DNA from: Alphaproteobacteria bacterium
GTDB taxonomy: Bacteria; Pseudomonadota; Alphaproteobacteria; Acetobacterales; Acetobacteraceae
Length of the DNA: 64,000 nt
Reading direction: 5' to 3'
NCBI GenBank assembly: GCA_016869735.1
Contig: VGDL01000002.1
Coordinates: 60,699-124,698, forward strand
This document shows, piece after piece, positions 8,596-18,707 of this stretch. A model generated the notes under the pieces. The model did no database searches. It had not been told where the DNA came from and was given only the letters and a program-made list of their open reading frames with translations. Each line of letters opens with the position of its first letter. Position 1 is the first letter of the stretch. Made by a program: the position numbers and the translations under genes.

Positions 8596-8784
8596 GCCTA
8601 TTCTCCGCCAGATTTTTCCCGTCTGGAGGAAGCTTCCCGCAATCAGCGGCGACAGACAAGCAAGCGTGCTGCGCGCGGTGCTGTATCCGACTTCCGGCTT
8701 GACGGGACCGGCGAGGATCACCCAGCATCCAGGTGAAGCAAACACGCATTGCAACAAAGGGTGGAGATCACACAAGGAAAGCCA

Positions 8785-10299
8785 ATGCCATTGCTTGCGA
8801 AATTGGCCAGCGAAACGCCTGAAAAACCGGCTGCCATCTTTCCTGATACCGGCGAAAGCCTGAGCTTCCACGCCCTGGATGCGGCAGCCAATCAGGCGGC
8901 GCATGGGTTGATCGCGCTGGGGCTGACGCCGGGGCAGGGCATTGCTTTGCTCCTGGAAAATACGCCAGAATTTTTGATTATGAGCTATGGCGCGAAACGC
9001 GCCTGCCTGATGGTGACACCGCTATCCATCCATTTGAGGGCGCAGGAAGTTCAGCATGTGCTGCGGGATTCGGGTGCCGCATTATTGGTGGCTGGCGCCG
9101 CCCTGCGTGATCTGGCCGCTGCGCTTGATCTTCAGCCCCTGGCGCATCGCTTCAGCGCCGGCGGCGCCATACCGGGCTTTCAGCCGCTGCAATCGCTCAT
9201 GATGGGGCAGCCTGAAACATGGCCCGCCGGCGAAAGGCCAATCGGGCGGGAATTCCTGTATTCATCCGGCACAACGGGCCTGCCCAAGGGCATTCGCCGG
9301 CCTCTGCTTCCCTTTACCGATCGCCATAAGCCCGAATTCGACATGAGCTGGAAGGGCCTTTACGGCTTTGCGGCGGATACCATCTATCTTTCGCCGGCGC
9401 CGCTTTATCACGCAGCCCCCAATCGTTACGTGTAACGCACGATTGATGGCGGCGGCACGGCGGTGATCATGCGGAAATTCGATGCGGAGGCATGCCTGGC
9501 CCTGATCGAGAAATACCGCATCACCCATAGCCAATGGGTGCCCACCATGTTCGTGCGCCTGCTTGCCTTGCCGGATGCGGTGCGAAGCGCTTTCGACCTT
9601 TCCAGCCATCGCTCTGCCATGCATGCGGCGGCGCCATGCCCCATCCCGGTGAAGCGCGCCATGCTGGAATGGTGGGGGCCGATTATTCGCGAATATTATG
9701 CCGGCAGCGAAGGCATTGGCGTTTGTTTCATTGACAGCGAAACCTGGCTGCGCAAGCCCGGCAGTGTTGGTCGCCCTGCCTATGGCGCGGTGCATATTCT
9801 GGAAGAGGATGGGCATGAACTTCCGCCCGGAGAGATCGGGCGCATCTGGTTCGAAGGCGGGGCGCGCTTTGCCTATCATAATGATCCCGAGAAAACTGCC
9901 GAAGCCTATAATGATCGTGGCTGGGCAACACTGCATGATCTTGGCTGGCTTGATGAGGATGGCTTTCTGTTCCTGTCGGACCGCAGGGCTGATCTGATCC
10001 TTTCGGGCGGCGTCAATATTTATCCGGCGGAGATTGAGGCGGTGCTCACGCAACACTCGGCCGTTGCTGAAGCCGCTGTGATTGGCATGTATGATGCTGC
10101 ATTGGGGGAGCGCCCGCGCGCGCTGGTCGTACCGCGCGGCGCACCTGGTGATGCTGCGCTGGCGGCTTCCATCATTGCCCATTGCCGAAGCCAACTTGGC
10201 AGTCTCAAGATTCCGGTGGCGGTGGATTTTGTTGAGGAATTGCCGCGCAGTGAGGCCGGCAAGCTGTTGCGCCGCGTACTGAAGGAAGGCTTTCGCTGA
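8785..10299 (+). pseudogene. Acyl-CoA synthetase (AMP-forming), interrupted by one in-frame TAA
   Basis: The 505-codon frame encodes an ANL-superfamily acyl-CoA ligase that would activate a carboxylic acid to its CoA thioester. The P-loop FLYSSGTTGLPKGIRRP, the EYYAGSEG segment, the hinge region DLGWLDEDGFLFLSDR and the A10 lysine (SEAGKLLRR) are all present. A single TAA at 9433-9435 (codon 217) interrupts it, and the frame resumes at once with ordinary family sequence (GGGTAVIMRKFDAE). The region just after the stop (RTID) looks degenerate. I take the ATG at 8785 (RBS AAGGAAAG). A split product, a degraded gene or a sequence error are all possible. It faces the AMACR-type gene. Confidence 0.85.
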
Positions 10300-10314
10300 A
10301 GGTATTGGCCAAGA

Positions 10315-11442
10315 CTAGTTTACCGATGCGGCGCCCAGCAAATCTGTGACTTCGGCCGCAGAAAAGCCGAATTCGGTGAGGATTTCAGCGCCATGTTCAC
10401 CGCGCAAGGGCGCTGCGGCACCAATGGCCGATGGCGTGCGCGAAAGCCGTGGCGCCGGCGCTGGCTGCACTGCGCCATGCGCTTCCACAAAAGTCTCCCG
10501 CGCGGCGATATGCGGATGCGCGCGCACCTCGGCCATTGAGAGGATCGGCGCAACACAGCCATCGCTATCGGCGAAAATTGCTGCCCAGTCATCACGCGTG
10601 CGGCTGCGAAATGCCTCAGCAAGTTTGGTCTTATGCGCCGGCCAGAAGGCAGGGTCCATGCGGTTTGCGAACTCAGCAGCATCAAGGCCCATGCGCTGGA
10701 GCATTTCAGCGAAGAATGCCGGTTCAATCGGGCCTACCGCGACATAGCCACCGCAGGCGCAGGCGTAGCTGCCGTAAAAGCTCGCCGCGCCATCAAGAAG
10801 ATTTGCGCCCCTGTCAGGCTTCCAGCGCCCAAGCGCCATCATGCCATAAATCGGCGCCATCAGCAGCGCCGCGCCATCCACCATGGCCGCATCCACGACC
10901 TGGCCGCGGCCGGACCCCGCGCGTTCAAGAAGGGCGGCGAGAATACCAAGCGCCAGCAGCATGCCGCCGCCGCCGTAATCACCCACCAGATTGAGCGGCG
11001 GTGATGGCGGACGATCCGGTTCGCCCATGGCATGCAGCGCTCCGGTCAGCGCGATATAATTGATGTCGTGGCCTGCAAGCTTCGCAAAGGGACCATCCTG
11101 CCCCCAGCCGGTCATGCGGCCATAGATCAGGCGAGGGTTAACTTCCAGCAAGGGATCCGGGCCAAGGCTAAGCCGTTCCATCACGCCGGGGCGAAAGCCT
11201 TCAATCAGCACATCCGCTTGCGCGGCCATGCGCTTCATCGCGGCAACAGCGGCGGGCCGTTTGAGATCAAGCGCCAGTGAGCGTCGCCCACGTAGCACCA
11301 CATCATCGCGTGTGCCGGCCGGGCCTTCGGGGCGATCAATGCGAATGACGCGGGCACCCATATCGGCCAGCAGCATGGCGCAGAAGGGACCAGGCCCAAT
11401 CCCGGCCAATTCCAGCACGGTGATGCCTTTCAGCGCGCCCAT
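10315..11442 (-). CDS. CaiB/BaiF CoA-transferase family protein, alpha-methylacyl-CoA racemase-like
   Basis: A 375-residue class III CoA-transferase fold protein. It carries the AMACR/MCR-type catalytic pair, His125 in [14 protein letters not shown] and Asp155 in [11 protein letters not shown], and the N-terminal [17 protein letters not shown] typical of these racemases. Such enzymes invert 2-methylacyl-CoA stereochemistry so that branched acyl-CoAs can enter beta-oxidation. It is convergent with the broken acyl-CoA synthetase and lies 21 bases downstream of the binding-protein gene on the same strand. That suggests a small branched-chain or aromatic acid catabolic set. Confidence 0.88.
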   Translation of the reverse strand: MGALKGITVLELAGIGPGPFCAMLLADMGARVIRIDRPEGPAGTRDDVVLRGRRSLALDLKRPAAVAAMKRMAAQADVLIEGFRPGVMERLSLGPDPLLEVNPRLIYGRMTGWGQDGPFAKLAGHDINYIALTGALHAMGEPDRPPSPPLNLVGDYGGGGMLLALGILAALLERAGSGRGQVVDAAMVDGAALLMAPIYGMMALGRWKPDRGANLLDGAASFYGSYACACGGYVAVGPIEPAFFAEMLQRMGLDAAEFANRMDPAFWPAHKTKLAEAFRSRTRDDWAAIFADSDGCVAPILSMAEVRAHPHIAARETFVEAHGAVQPAPAPRLSRTPSAIGAAAPLRGEHGAEILTEFGFSAAEVTDLLGAASVN

Positions 11443-11463
11443 CTCAGGCTTCCGGGGTCATCG

Positions 11464-12375
11464 TCAACGCAGCGCGCTTTCCGTCACATCCTCCGCAACC
11501 AGCCCGGCAAAGCCCGGTGTGCGTTTGATGGCGCCGGCGGAGAGCATGCCGCGTTCCAACTGCGCCAGAGCTTCTGGCGGGAAGCGCGGCGTTTTAGTCC
11601 AGAGCTTGACGGATTTGTAGCGGGCAATGGCGCGGGCCATCAGCGCCGCGTCGCCGCCTTCAAAGAACGGCGCAATGCAGGCGGTAATTTCTTCTGGTGA
11701 GGCTCCGGTGAACCAAGTCAGTGTGCGCGCCAAGCCGCGCACCATGGCTTCCATCGCGGCGCGCTTGACGGCAATCACATCATTGCGCGCATAAAACGCC
11801 GTATAGGAAGTGGGGCCGCGACTGGCCTGCGCATACCAAACATGGCCGGTGCCCGCGGCTTCCATCTGGCTGACCAGCGGTTCGAAAAGCTGCGCCACAT
11901 CCAGCGTGCCTGCTGCGACCGCAGCGGCATTGGCGGGCATGGGCTGATCCGTGATGCGCTTTATGGCGTTCGGATCAATCCCCGCCGCGCGGATATCATC
12001 CTGTAGCGTCCACCATGGCGTTGGCACTTCGCTGACCGTGCCAAGCGTCATGCCCGCCAGATCGCGTAGCTTGAAGCCAGGATTGGGCACGCGTCCCACC
12101 AGGAAGAAGGGATCACCCATCACCACCGCGCCAAATAGCCGCAAAGGGCAGGCGGGGTCGGCATCATGCGCGAGCAAAAGCCGCATTGGCCCACCCCAGG
12201 CGAGGTCTGCCGTACGATCCAGTACCGAATCCTTCGCAAGCGATGGCACCGCACCGGGTAGCAGCGTGACGTCCACGCCTTCCACTGCGTAATCGCCGCG
12301 CGCCAGTGCCGCATAGAATGGCGCGTAAAACAGCGCGCGGAAGGGTTCCTGTACCTTCAGATGATGCGTTGCCAT
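11464..12375 (-). CDS. NMT1/THI5-like substrate-binding protein without signal peptide
   Basis: A 303-residue periplasmic-binding fold of the NMT1/SsuA type (FRALFYAPFYAALARGDY at residues 12-29, then TLGTVSEVPTPWWTL and QLFEPLVSQMEAAG). It starts MATHHLKVQEP and has no secretion signal or lipobox, unlike ordinary ABC binding proteins. No permease or ATPase is adjacent. It may bind a ligand in the cytoplasm as a sensor or accessory factor, or act as an enzyme like THI5. It lies 6 bases downstream of an SDR gene and upstream of the AMACR-like gene on the same strand, so it is probably in the same operon. Confidence 0.75.
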   Translation of the reverse strand: MATHHLKVQEPFRALFYAPFYAALARGDYAVEGVDVTLLPGAVPSLAKDSVLDRTADLAWGGPMRLLLAHDADPACPLRLFGAVVMGDPFFLVGRVPNPGFKLRDLAGMTLGTVSEVPTPWWTLQDDIRAAGIDPNAIKRITDQPMPANAAAVAAGTLDVAQLFEPLVSQMEAAGTGHVWYAQASRGPTSYTAFYARNDVIAVKRAAMEAMVRGLARTLTWFTGASPEEITACIAPFFEGGDAALMARAIARYKSVKLWTKTPRFPPEALAQLERGMLSAGAIKRTPGFAGLVAEDVTESALR

Positions 12376-12381
12376 AAGCCT

Positions 12382-13140
12382 TCAGCCGCGACCTTCGAAG
12401 GGCATCTTGGTCGCCTTGATGGTCATGGTGAAGATATTCGCCTCCAAAGGCAGATTGGCCATGTGCAGAATGGCATTGCCGACATGCGCGGCATCCATGG
12501 TGGGCTCGACCGCCACGCTGCCATCGGCCTGCTTTACGCCGCGCGTCATGCGCTGTGTCATCGGCGTTGCGGCATTGCCGATATCAATCTGCCCCGCGCA
12601 GATATCGTATTTGCGGCCATCGAGCATGAGGGATTTCGTCAGCCCCGTAATGGAATGCTTGGTGGCGGTATAAGGCGCGCTATCCGGGCGGGGCGTATGC
12701 GCGCTGATCGAACCATTATTGATGATGCGCCCGCCCTGCGGCTTTTGGTCCTTCATGATTCGAAAGGCAGCCTGGGCGCACAGGAAGCAGCCGGTCAGGT
12801 TCACACCAACAACGCGGGTCCAATCCGCATAGGTCAGGTCTTCAAAAGGCATGCCGGGCACATTGGTCCCGGCATTATTGAACAGCATATCAAGCCGACC
12901 GTAGCGCTGCTTCACGGTGGCGAAAAGCGCGTTCACCGCGGCGGGATCGGACACATCGGAAGGCACGCATAGCGCGCGTGATCCTGCCGCACCGGCAAGC
13001 GTCACGGTTTCCTGCAAGGCATCGGCGCGGCGGCCCGCCAGCACGACATGCCAACCACCACCCAGCAGCGCCAAAGCCGCCGCACGGCCCACGCCGCTGC
13101 CAGCCCCGGTGACGACTGCGATCTTGCCTTCTGTGCTCAT
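12382..13140 (-). CDS. Short-chain dehydrogenase/reductase
   Basis: A 252-residue classical SDR. The cofactor motif is TGAGSGVG (residues 11-18) and the structural NNAG follows. The active site is Ser in NNGSISAHT and the Tyr/Lys of APYTATKHS. The ATG at 13140 puts the glycine motif near the N-terminus; the longer frame has an atypical 60-residue extension. Substrate unknown. It begins a minus-strand run of SDR, NMT1-like protein and AMACR-like racemase. A second SDR starts further upstream, and its stop is 70 bases from this start. Confidence 0.88.
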   Translation of the reverse strand: MSTEGKIAVVTGAGSGVGRAAALALLGGGWHVVLAGRRADALQETVTLAGAAGSRALCVPSDVSDPAAVNALFATVKQRYGRLDMLFNNAGTNVPGMPFEDLTYADWTRVVGVNLTGCFLCAQAAFRIMKDQKPQGGRIINNGSISAHTPRPDSAPYTATKHSITGLTKSLMLDGRKYDICAGQIDIGNAATPMTQRMTRGVKQADGSVAVEPTMDAAHVGNAILHMANLPLEANIFTMTIKATKMPFEGRG

Positions 13141-13210
13141 GTCCAATCTCTCTCCAGATAAGGTTGGGTGAAGCTTGCAGCGCCGCGCCCTGGCTGGCAA
13201 TGCGCCCGCG

Positions 13211-13960
13211 TCAGTAGGTTGCGCGCCCGCCGGAAATGTCGAAAACGGCGCCGGTTGAAAAGGAACAGGCTTCGGACGCCAGCCAGCAGACAAGCTCGGC
13301 GATTTCCTCCACCTGCACAAAGCGATCCATCGGAATCTTGGACCGCATCCAGGCGATTTGCTGCGGTGTCATTTGCTTGAAGATATCCGTCTCGGCCGCC
13401 GCCGGCGTGACACAATTGGCAAGCACCCCACAGCCGGCCAATTCCTTGCCGAGCGACTTGGTAAGCCCAATCAAACCCGCCTTGGAAGCGCTGTAATGCG
13501 ATGCATTCGGGTTGCCCTCCTTACCGGCGATGGAGGCGATATTCACCACCCGCCCATAACCCGCCGCCCGCATATGCGGCACCAGGGCGCGGGCGACGAT
13601 GAAGGGGGCGATCAAATTCACTTCAATCACGCGCCGCCATTCTGCCACGGGCAATTCCCAGACCGGCCCATTGCCGCCGGTGATGCCGGCGTTATTGACC
13701 AGAATATCAACGCGGCCATGCACCGTGAGGGTCGCCTGAGTTGCAGCTTCAACCGCTGTGGCATCGGTCAGATCAAGGATATGGGTGCTGACCTTGGCGT
13801 GACCCAAGCGCGCGGCTGCGGCCTTGGAAGCCGCTTCATCCATGTCCCAAATGGCGATGGTCGCACCCCTGCTGGCGGCCAGCTCTGCCACGGCAAGCCC
13901 TATCCCGCGCGCTGCCCCGGTAATCACCGCAACCCGGCCGGCCAGATCAATGTTCGCCAT
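13211..13960 (-). CDS. Short-chain dehydrogenase/reductase
   Basis: A 249-residue classical SDR. It has TGAARGIG (residues 13-20), NNAG, the catalytic Ser in [10 protein letters not shown], and YSASK. The C-terminal [15 protein letters not shown] is usual for 3-oxoacyl-ACP reductase-like SDRs that work on small carbonyl substrates. ATG at 13960 is preceded by an AGGGG-type RBS on the minus strand. It is divergent from the TRAP transporter operon starting at 14096, so it may act on the transported compound. Substrate unknown. Confidence 0.88.
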   Translation of the reverse strand: MANIDLAGRVAVITGAARGIGLAVAELAASRGATIAIWDMDEAASKAAAARLGHAKVSTHILDLTDATAVEAATQATLTVHGRVDILVNNAGITGGNGPVWELPVAEWRRVIEVNLIAPFIVARALVPHMRAAGYGRVVNIASIAGKEGNPNASHYSASKAGLIGLTKSLGKELAGCGVLANCVTPAAAETDIFKQMTPQQIAWMRSKIPMDRFVQVEEIAELVCWLASEACSFSTGAVFDISGGRATY

Positions 13961-14020
13961 CTTATCCCCTCCGTTTCGGCGAGTTTTGCCAGGAAAGCGG
14001 CCCTTGCAAAGGGGTAAGGC

Positions 14021-14050
14021 TTCCCGCGCGCCGAAATGCCTGCCTATAGT
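14021..14050 (+). promoter_or_regulatory. Possible promoter of the TRAP operon
   Basis: TTCCCG (14021-14026) and TATAGT (14045-14050) are separated by 18 bases and lie about 46 bases ahead of the dctP start, in the gap shared with the divergent SDR. The -10 match is good and the -35 weak. Confidence 0.3.
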
Positions 14051-14095
14051 TACGTCAGCCGAGGCACGACCCCGGTAAAAAATGGGAGAAACGTC

Positions 14096-15097
14096 ATGAA
14101 GCGAAGGCAATTACTTGGGGCATCCCTGGCAGTGGCGGGCTTGGCCGCGCCGGCCGTAGCACGTGCGCAGCAGGCTATTACCCTGAATGGCGCGAGTCAG
14201 TTCAATGATGAACATGTCTTCACCCGCGCTTTGGTGCGCTTTGAAGAATTGGTGAAGCGCTATTACACGGCAGGCCCGGTGAATTTCGTGCTGCACAAAA
14301 ATAGCAGCCTGGGGCTTGAGAAGCAGTATTTCGAATACATGTCGGCGGGCCGTGGTGCGGTGGATTACGGCATTGTCTCCCCGGCGCATATGTCCACCTT
14401 TAGCCGCGCGGCGCCCTTTGTGGATGCGCCCTTTCTGTTCCGTGACCTGAAGCATTGGAACCAGGTGCTGGATCAAAACCTTTTCGCGCCCGTGGCGGAT
14501 GAGGTGGAACGCCGTGCAAAGGTAATGCTGATCGGCTATGCCGGTGGCGGCGTGCGCAACATCTTTGCCAATAAGCGCATCACCAATATGGCGGATCTGC
14601 GCGGCCTTAAGGTGCGCGTGCAGGGCGCGCCGATCTGGTCGCGCACCTTCCAGGCGGCCGGCATGGCGCCGACCGTGATCGCCTATAATGAAGTTTATAA
14701 CGGCATCCAGAACAACGTGATCGAAGCCGGTGAGAATGAAGCAGCGGGCGTGGAGGCAATGCGCTTCTTTGAAGTGGCGCCAAACCTGATCATGACCGAA
14801 CACGCCATCACCATCCGCCCGATCTGTTTTTCGAGCCAAACCCTGTCGCGCCTGCCGCCCGCCTTGCAGGAAGCGGTAAAGCGCGCTGGGCGTGAAGCCG
14901 GCGCCTTTGGGCGTGAAGCGGAAAGCAGTGAGGATGGGCAGAAGATTGCGACCCTTGAAGCTGCGGGCCGCTTGCGGCGCGTTGCCTTCAATGATCGCGC
15001 AGCGTTGAAGCGCGCGGTTGACCCGGTGATGGAAGCCTATGCGAAGGAAGTGGGGGCAGAGAGCATCTTCTCCCGCATCAATGCGCTGACGTCGTAA
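14096..15097 (+). CDS. dctP: TRAP transporter substrate-binding protein DctP
   Basis: A 333-residue periplasmic solute receptor of the TRAP family. The signal peptide contains a twin-arginine-like RRQLLG and ends near AVARA (about residues 1-25). Further TRAP-receptor features are YGIVSPAHMSTFSRAAPF, LRGLKVRVQGAP and AYNEVYNGIQNNVIEAGENE. It binds a ligand, typically a carboxylate, and delivers it to the DctQM permease. The ATG at 14096 follows a GGGAGAAA RBS. A stable hairpin separates it from dctQ. The ligand cannot be told from sequence; the flanking SDR, racemase and ligase suggest an organic acid. Confidence 0.92.
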   Translation: MKRRQLLGASLAVAGLAAPAVARAQQAITLNGASQFNDEHVFTRALVRFEELVKRYYTAGPVNFVLHKNSSLGLEKQYFEYMSAGRGAVDYGIVSPAHMSTFSRAAPFVDAPFLFRDLKHWNQVLDQNLFAPVADEVERRAKVMLIGYAGGGVRNIFANKRITNMADLRGLKVRVQGAPIWSRTFQAAGMAPTVIAYNEVYNGIQNNVIEAGENEAAGVEAMRFFEVAPNLIMTEHAITIRPICFSSQTLSRLPPALQEAVKRAGREAGAFGREAESSEDGQKIATLEAAGRLRRVAFNDRAALKRAVDPVMEAYAKEVGAESIFSRINALTS

Positions 15098-15106
15098 TCG
15101 GTTTCA

Positions 15107-15135
15107 CCTTCCAGCGGCCAGGCGCTGCTGGAAGG
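15107..15135 (+). promoter_or_regulatory. Intercistronic hairpin between dctP and dctQ
   Basis: A perfect 9-base stem, CCTTCCAGC (15107-15115) and GCTGGAAGG (15127-15135), with an 11-base loop, 10 bases after the dctP stop. No T-tract follows. In binding-protein operons such stems stabilise the upstream mRNA or partly attenuate the permease genes, giving excess receptor; that role is inferred here. Confidence 0.5.
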
Positions 15136-15186
15136 CGACCCCCAAGAAAGAAAAATAACCAGTCGTCGGGTAGGGAAGGGGGCGTT

Positions 15187-15696
15187 ATGCGCGAAGCGGG
15201 TATTCGCCATGCCGTGCATAGAATGGCCGAGTTTTACAGCCGCTTTCTGTCGCTATTGCTGGCGCTGAGTGTGCTGATTTTGGTGTTTCCGGTGACCTTG
15301 CAGATTTTTGCGCGCTTCACCGATTTCCTGCCGCATTACATCTGGACCGAGGAAATGGCGCGCTTCCTGCTGGTATGGACCATCATGATTGGCGCCATGG
15401 TGGGGTTGAAGGAAGGCATCCATTTCAATGTGGATCTATGGCCTACGCTGCATGGCCGCGCGCGCGCCGCGCTTGATCTGGTGAGTGGTGTTTTTGTGCT
15501 GATCTTTGCCGCCGCCTTCTTCTGGTATGGCATTGAATTTGTGGATTTCGCCTGGTTCCGCATCAGTGAATTGGCGGAATTGCCGCTGTGGTTGATCCAT
15601 CTTGCCTGGCCCCTTCTGGGGTTTTCCTGGCTGCTTTTTGGTGGCCTTAAATTCTACGATGATCTGAAAACACTATTCGGGGGCGAAGCGCCATGA
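15187..15696 (+). CDS. dctQ: TRAP transporter small permease DctQ
   Basis: A 169-residue membrane protein with four predicted transmembrane segments, around residues 18-38, 55-75, 95-117 and 135-155. It has the DctQ pattern YIWTEEMARFLLVWTIMIGA and GIHFNVDLW. DctQ pairs with DctM in the inner membrane to form the sodium-driven TRAP permease. Its TGA overlaps the dctM ATG (ATGA), so the two subunits are translationally coupled. Confidence 0.92.
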   Translation: MREAGIRHAVHRMAEFYSRFLSLLLALSVLILVFPVTLQIFARFTDFLPHYIWTEEMARFLLVWTIMIGAMVGLKEGIHFNVDLWPTLHGRARAALDLVSGVFVLIFAAAFFWYGIEFVDFAWFRISELAELPLWLIHLAWPLLGFSWLLFGGLKFYDDLKTLFGGEAP

Positions 15697-17015
15697 TGGG
15701 CGGCAATGTATTGGCGCCGGGGGAAGCCGCCTGGATCCTGTTTGGTGGGTTCTTCGCGCTGCTCGCGCTGCGGGTGCCGGTGGCGGTGGCGCTTGGCATG
15801 GCCTGTCTGCCGGTAATGCTGATTGAACCGCGCCTAGGTGCGATGACGCTGATGCAGGAAACCTTCAACGCCTATAATTCCTTCATCTTGCTGGCGGTGC
15901 CCTTTTTCCTGCTTACCGCCAATCTGATGAATGTGGGTGGTATTACCGATAGGCTGGTGCGGCTATCGCGCGCCTTGGTGGGGCATTTCCCAGGCGGGCT
16001 TGCGCAGATCAATGTTGTGCTATCCTTCTTTTTTGCTGGCATTAGCGGCAGCAGTACGGCGGACGCCGCATCGCAGTCCAAGATCTTCATCGAAGCGCAG
16101 CGCCGCGAAGGCTATGATGACAGTTTCTCGGTTGCCATCACGGCGGTTTCTGCCGTGCTTGCGGTCATTATTCCGCCATCCATTCTGATGATTGTCTGGG
16201 GCGGTGTGCTCACCGTTTCCATCGGCGCGCTGTTTCTGGCGGGTGTCATTCCCGGCTTGCTGATTGGCCTTGTGCAAATGGCAACGGTACATGCCTATGC
16301 CAAGAAACGCGGCTACCCAACTTATCCGCGCGCCAACCTGCGGGAAGTGGGATTTGCCACCTGGATTTCTTTGCCTGCGCTGATGACGCCCTTCATCATC
16401 ATCGGCGGTAAGATTTTCGGCTGGTTCACGGCAACCGAAAGTGCCTGCATCGCCGTGCTTTATGCTGGCATGCTTTCCCTGGTTGTCTATCGGGAAATGG
16501 ATTTGAAGGCGCTTTATGGCGCGCTTGGTGAAACGGGTCGGCTTGCAGCAGTTGCACTGTTTTGTGTTGGCACCGCTTCAGCCTTTGGCTGGTTGCTCGC
16601 CTATTACAAAATCCCGGAAGCCATCCTGACCGGCGTTTCCGCCTGGGGCATGGGCAAGATCATGACAGGATTCTTCATCGCCGGCGTCTTCCTGGTGGTG
16701 GGCTGTTTTCTGGATGCCATCCCCGCCATCATCATTGTCGGCGCCATCCTGCAACCGCTTGCGATGGAAGTCGGCATTCATCCCGTGCATTTCGCCATGA
16801 TCGGGATTGTGAGCCTGGCTTTCGGCCTGGTGACGCCGCCTTATGGTCTATGCCTGATGATCGCTTGTCATGTGGCGGGGATGAAGATGGGGGCTGTGAT
16901 CAAGGATACCATCATCATGCTGCTGCCCATGTTTGCGGTGCTTGGCTTGGTCATCATGTGGCCGGATGTGTCGTTGATCCTGCCGCGCCTGATTTCACCG
17001 GAGTTTCTGGAATAA
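15693..17015 (+). CDS. dctM: TRAP transporter large permease DctM
   Basis: A 440-residue, very hydrophobic protein with about 12 transmembrane helices, the transport subunit of the TRAP system. Typical DctM stretches include LLAVPFFLLTANLMN, FAGISGSSTADAAS, VIIPPSILMIVWGG and FGLVTPPYGLCLMIACHVAG. It overlaps dctQ by 4 bases. It completes a P-Q-M set with no fused subunits. It is convergent with a small membrane-protein gene at 17023. Confidence 0.94.
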   Translation: MMGGNVLAPGEAAWILFGGFFALLALRVPVAVALGMACLPVMLIEPRLGAMTLMQETFNAYNSFILLAVPFFLLTANLMNVGGITDRLVRLSRALVGHFPGGLAQINVVLSFFFAGISGSSTADAASQSKIFIEAQRREGYDDSFSVAITAVSAVLAVIIPPSILMIVWGGVLTVSIGALFLAGVIPGLLIGLVQMATVHAYAKKRGYPTYPRANLREVGFATWISLPALMTPFIIIGGKIFGWFTATESACIAVLYAGMLSLVVYREMDLKALYGALGETGRLAAVALFCVGTASAFGWLLAYYKIPEAILTGVSAWGMGKIMTGFFIAGVFLVVGCFLDAIPAIIIVGAILQPLAMEVGIHPVHFAMIGIVSLAFGLVTPPYGLCLMIACHVAGMKMGAVIKDTIIMLLPMFAVLGLVIMWPDVSLILPRLISPEFLE

Positions 17016-17022
17016 AGCCGGA

Positions 17023-17562
17023 TTAGCCCGCAGTAATGCGCGCCGCGAAGCCGCCCAGAAACACCGCGACGCCAAGATCAAGCGCGACGAAGCCCGCCGC
17101 ACCCAGCGCGCTGAGGCGCAGCGCATGGCGCGCGACAAACCATTCCAACCAAAGCGCATAAAACAGCGCCAATAACCCGCCAAGGTCGAGCAAGCTGCCA
17201 TTACCCAGCAGCAAGCCCGGCAGGCTCAGCGCCGCCAGTGCCAGATATTGCACCACGGCGGACCAATTCCAGGCAGCGATGAAGCGCGGCCAGGAATCAG
17301 CGACGCCCAGCGCCTTGGCCAGGGAAAGTGACGCCAGCGCAAACCCTGCCCAGGAAGCCGCGAAGAGCAACAAATCCACAATAATCGAAAGTGCCACGTC
17401 ACCGGGTGCGCTGGCCTGGTCCTTGAAGAACAGGAATATCGGCAGGCAGATCGCCGCTGCGCGAAAGGAATAGGCCGCGACAGGCAAGGTATTCTCAAAA
17501 GCTGCCAGCCCCGCTGCACGCCCGCGCGCCAGCATGAAGGCGCCGGCGAGCGCGCGCGCCAC
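17023..17562 (-). CDS. Hypothetical integral membrane protein (about 179 aa)
   Basis: Unrecognised family. A 179-residue protein with roughly four to five hydrophobic segments (for example SFRAAAICLPIFLFF, ALSIIVDLLLFAASWAGFAL, LALFYALWLEWFVARHAL and the C-terminal VALDLGVAVFLGGFAA). The best start is GTG at 17562. It follows dapE by 20 bases on the same strand, making a dapD-dapE-membrane protein unit. The arrangement does not show a link to lysine synthesis. Homologues of this kind are seen downstream of dapE in related bacteria as far as I recall, but without function. Confidence 0.65.
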   Translation of the reverse strand: MARALAGAFMLARGRAAGLAAFENTLPVAAYSFRAAAICLPIFLFFKDQASAPGDVALSIIVDLLLFAASWAGFALASLSLAKALGVADSWPRFIAAWNWSAVVQYLALAALSLPGLLLGNGSLLDLGGLLALFYALWLEWFVARHALRLSALGAAGFVALDLGVAVFLGGFAARITAG

Positions 17563-17582
17563 GCCGCCTTGCGGGGTGTTGG

Positions 17583-18707
17583 TCAGCCGACCAGCTCCTC
17601 AAGCGCCATGCGATAAAGCGTTGCTAGATCACGCAACTCATCAATCGGCGCGCATTCATCCACCTTGTGCATGGTGGCCCCCACCGCGCCCAATTCCGCC
17701 ACGGGGCAATAGCGCGTGATGAAGCGTGCATCGGATGTGCCGCCGCCGGTATCCAGCTTCGCCTGCGCGCCCGTCGCGCGTTCAATAGCGCGTTGCAGCC
17801 CGGCCACGAATGGCCCCGGTTCGGTCAGGAAGCTTTCGCCGGAAACCGTGACCTTCAGATCATGGTTTGGCGCTTCTTCTTCCAGCACGGCACGAATGCG
17901 CTGGGTCAGGCCGCTACTGCGATGCAGGTCATTGAAGCGGATATTCAAAAACGCCTTGGCCGCCGCCGGAATGACATTTGATGCGCCATTGCCAACATCA
18001 AAACCCGTCACTTGCAGCGTGGATGGTTGGAACCAATCGCTGCCATTGTCCAAAGGCTCAGCCGTCAGGCGATTGAGCGCGCGCAGCAGCCGATGGATCG
18101 GGTTATCGGCGCGTTCCGGATAGGCGGAATGGCCCTGCACCCCATGCACGGTGATATGCGCTGTCATGGAACCGCGCCGGCCAATCTTAAGCGTGTCGCC
18201 CAGTTTCACCTTGGAAGTGGGTTCACCCACCAGCGCCATATCGGGGATCTGATCATTATTCGCCATCCATTCCAGCACTTTGGCAGTGCCATTGATGGAA
18301 GGCCCTTCTTCATCACCCGTAATCAACAAGCTGATGCTGCCCTGATGATCGGGCCGCAGCGCAAGGAAATCGGTCAAGCCCGCAATAAAGGCCGCGATGC
18401 TGCCCTTCATGTCGCAGGCGCCGCGGCCATAGATCATGCCATTGGCGATTTCAGCGCCGAAGGGGTCATGCTGCCAGCCGGCGCGATCACCGACCGGCAC
18501 CACATCCGTATGCCCCGCATAGCAAAAATGCGGCCCATGGCGCCCGCGCCGGGCGAATAGATTATCCACCTCCGCGAATTTCAGCCGCGTGCAGGTGAAG
18601 CCAAGCGGTATCAGCGCCGCTTCCAGCACGCCAAGCGCGCCGCCTTCTTCCGGGGTGACGGAGGGGCAGCGGATCAGCGCCTGGAGAAGGGGGACCGGAT
18701 CAGTCAC
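17583..18707 (-). CDS. dapE: Succinyl-diaminopimelate desuccinylase
   Basis: A 374-residue M20 peptidase-family enzyme that hydrolyses N-succinyl-LL-diaminopimelate in the succinylase branch of lysine and peptidoglycan precursor synthesis. Zinc ligands are in [20 protein letters not shown] and [12 protein letters not shown], and a late His in ATMHKVDEC. The start is a GTG at 18707 whose codon overlaps the end of dapD (GTGACTGA), an arrangement typical of translational coupling. The longer frame starting at 18749 would lie within dapD. Confidence 0.95.
   Translation of the reverse strand: MTDPVPLLQALIRCPSVTPEEGGALGVLEAALIPLGFTCTRLKFAEVDNLFARRGRHGPHFCYAGHTDVVPVGDRAGWQHDPFGAEIANGMIYGRGACDMKGSIAAFIAGLTDFLALRPDHQGSISLLITGDEEGPSINGTAKVLEWMANNDQIPDMALVGEPTSKVKLGDTLKIGRRGSMTAHITVHGVQGHSAYPERADNPIHRLLRALNRLTAEPLDNGSDWFQPSTLQVTGFDVGNGASNVIPAAAKAFLNIRFNDLHRSSGLTQRIRAVLEEEAPNHDLKVTVSGESFLTEPGPFVAGLQRAIERATGAQAKLDTGGGTSDARFITRYCPVAELGAVGATMHKVDECAPIDELRDLATLYRMALEELVG

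Noticed and set aside
9433..9435. Two separate genes, each encoding half of an acyl-CoA synthetase
   Set aside because: The second half has no RBS or start at its proper position, and both halves lie in the same frame with no gap in the family alignment, so a single interrupted gene fits better.
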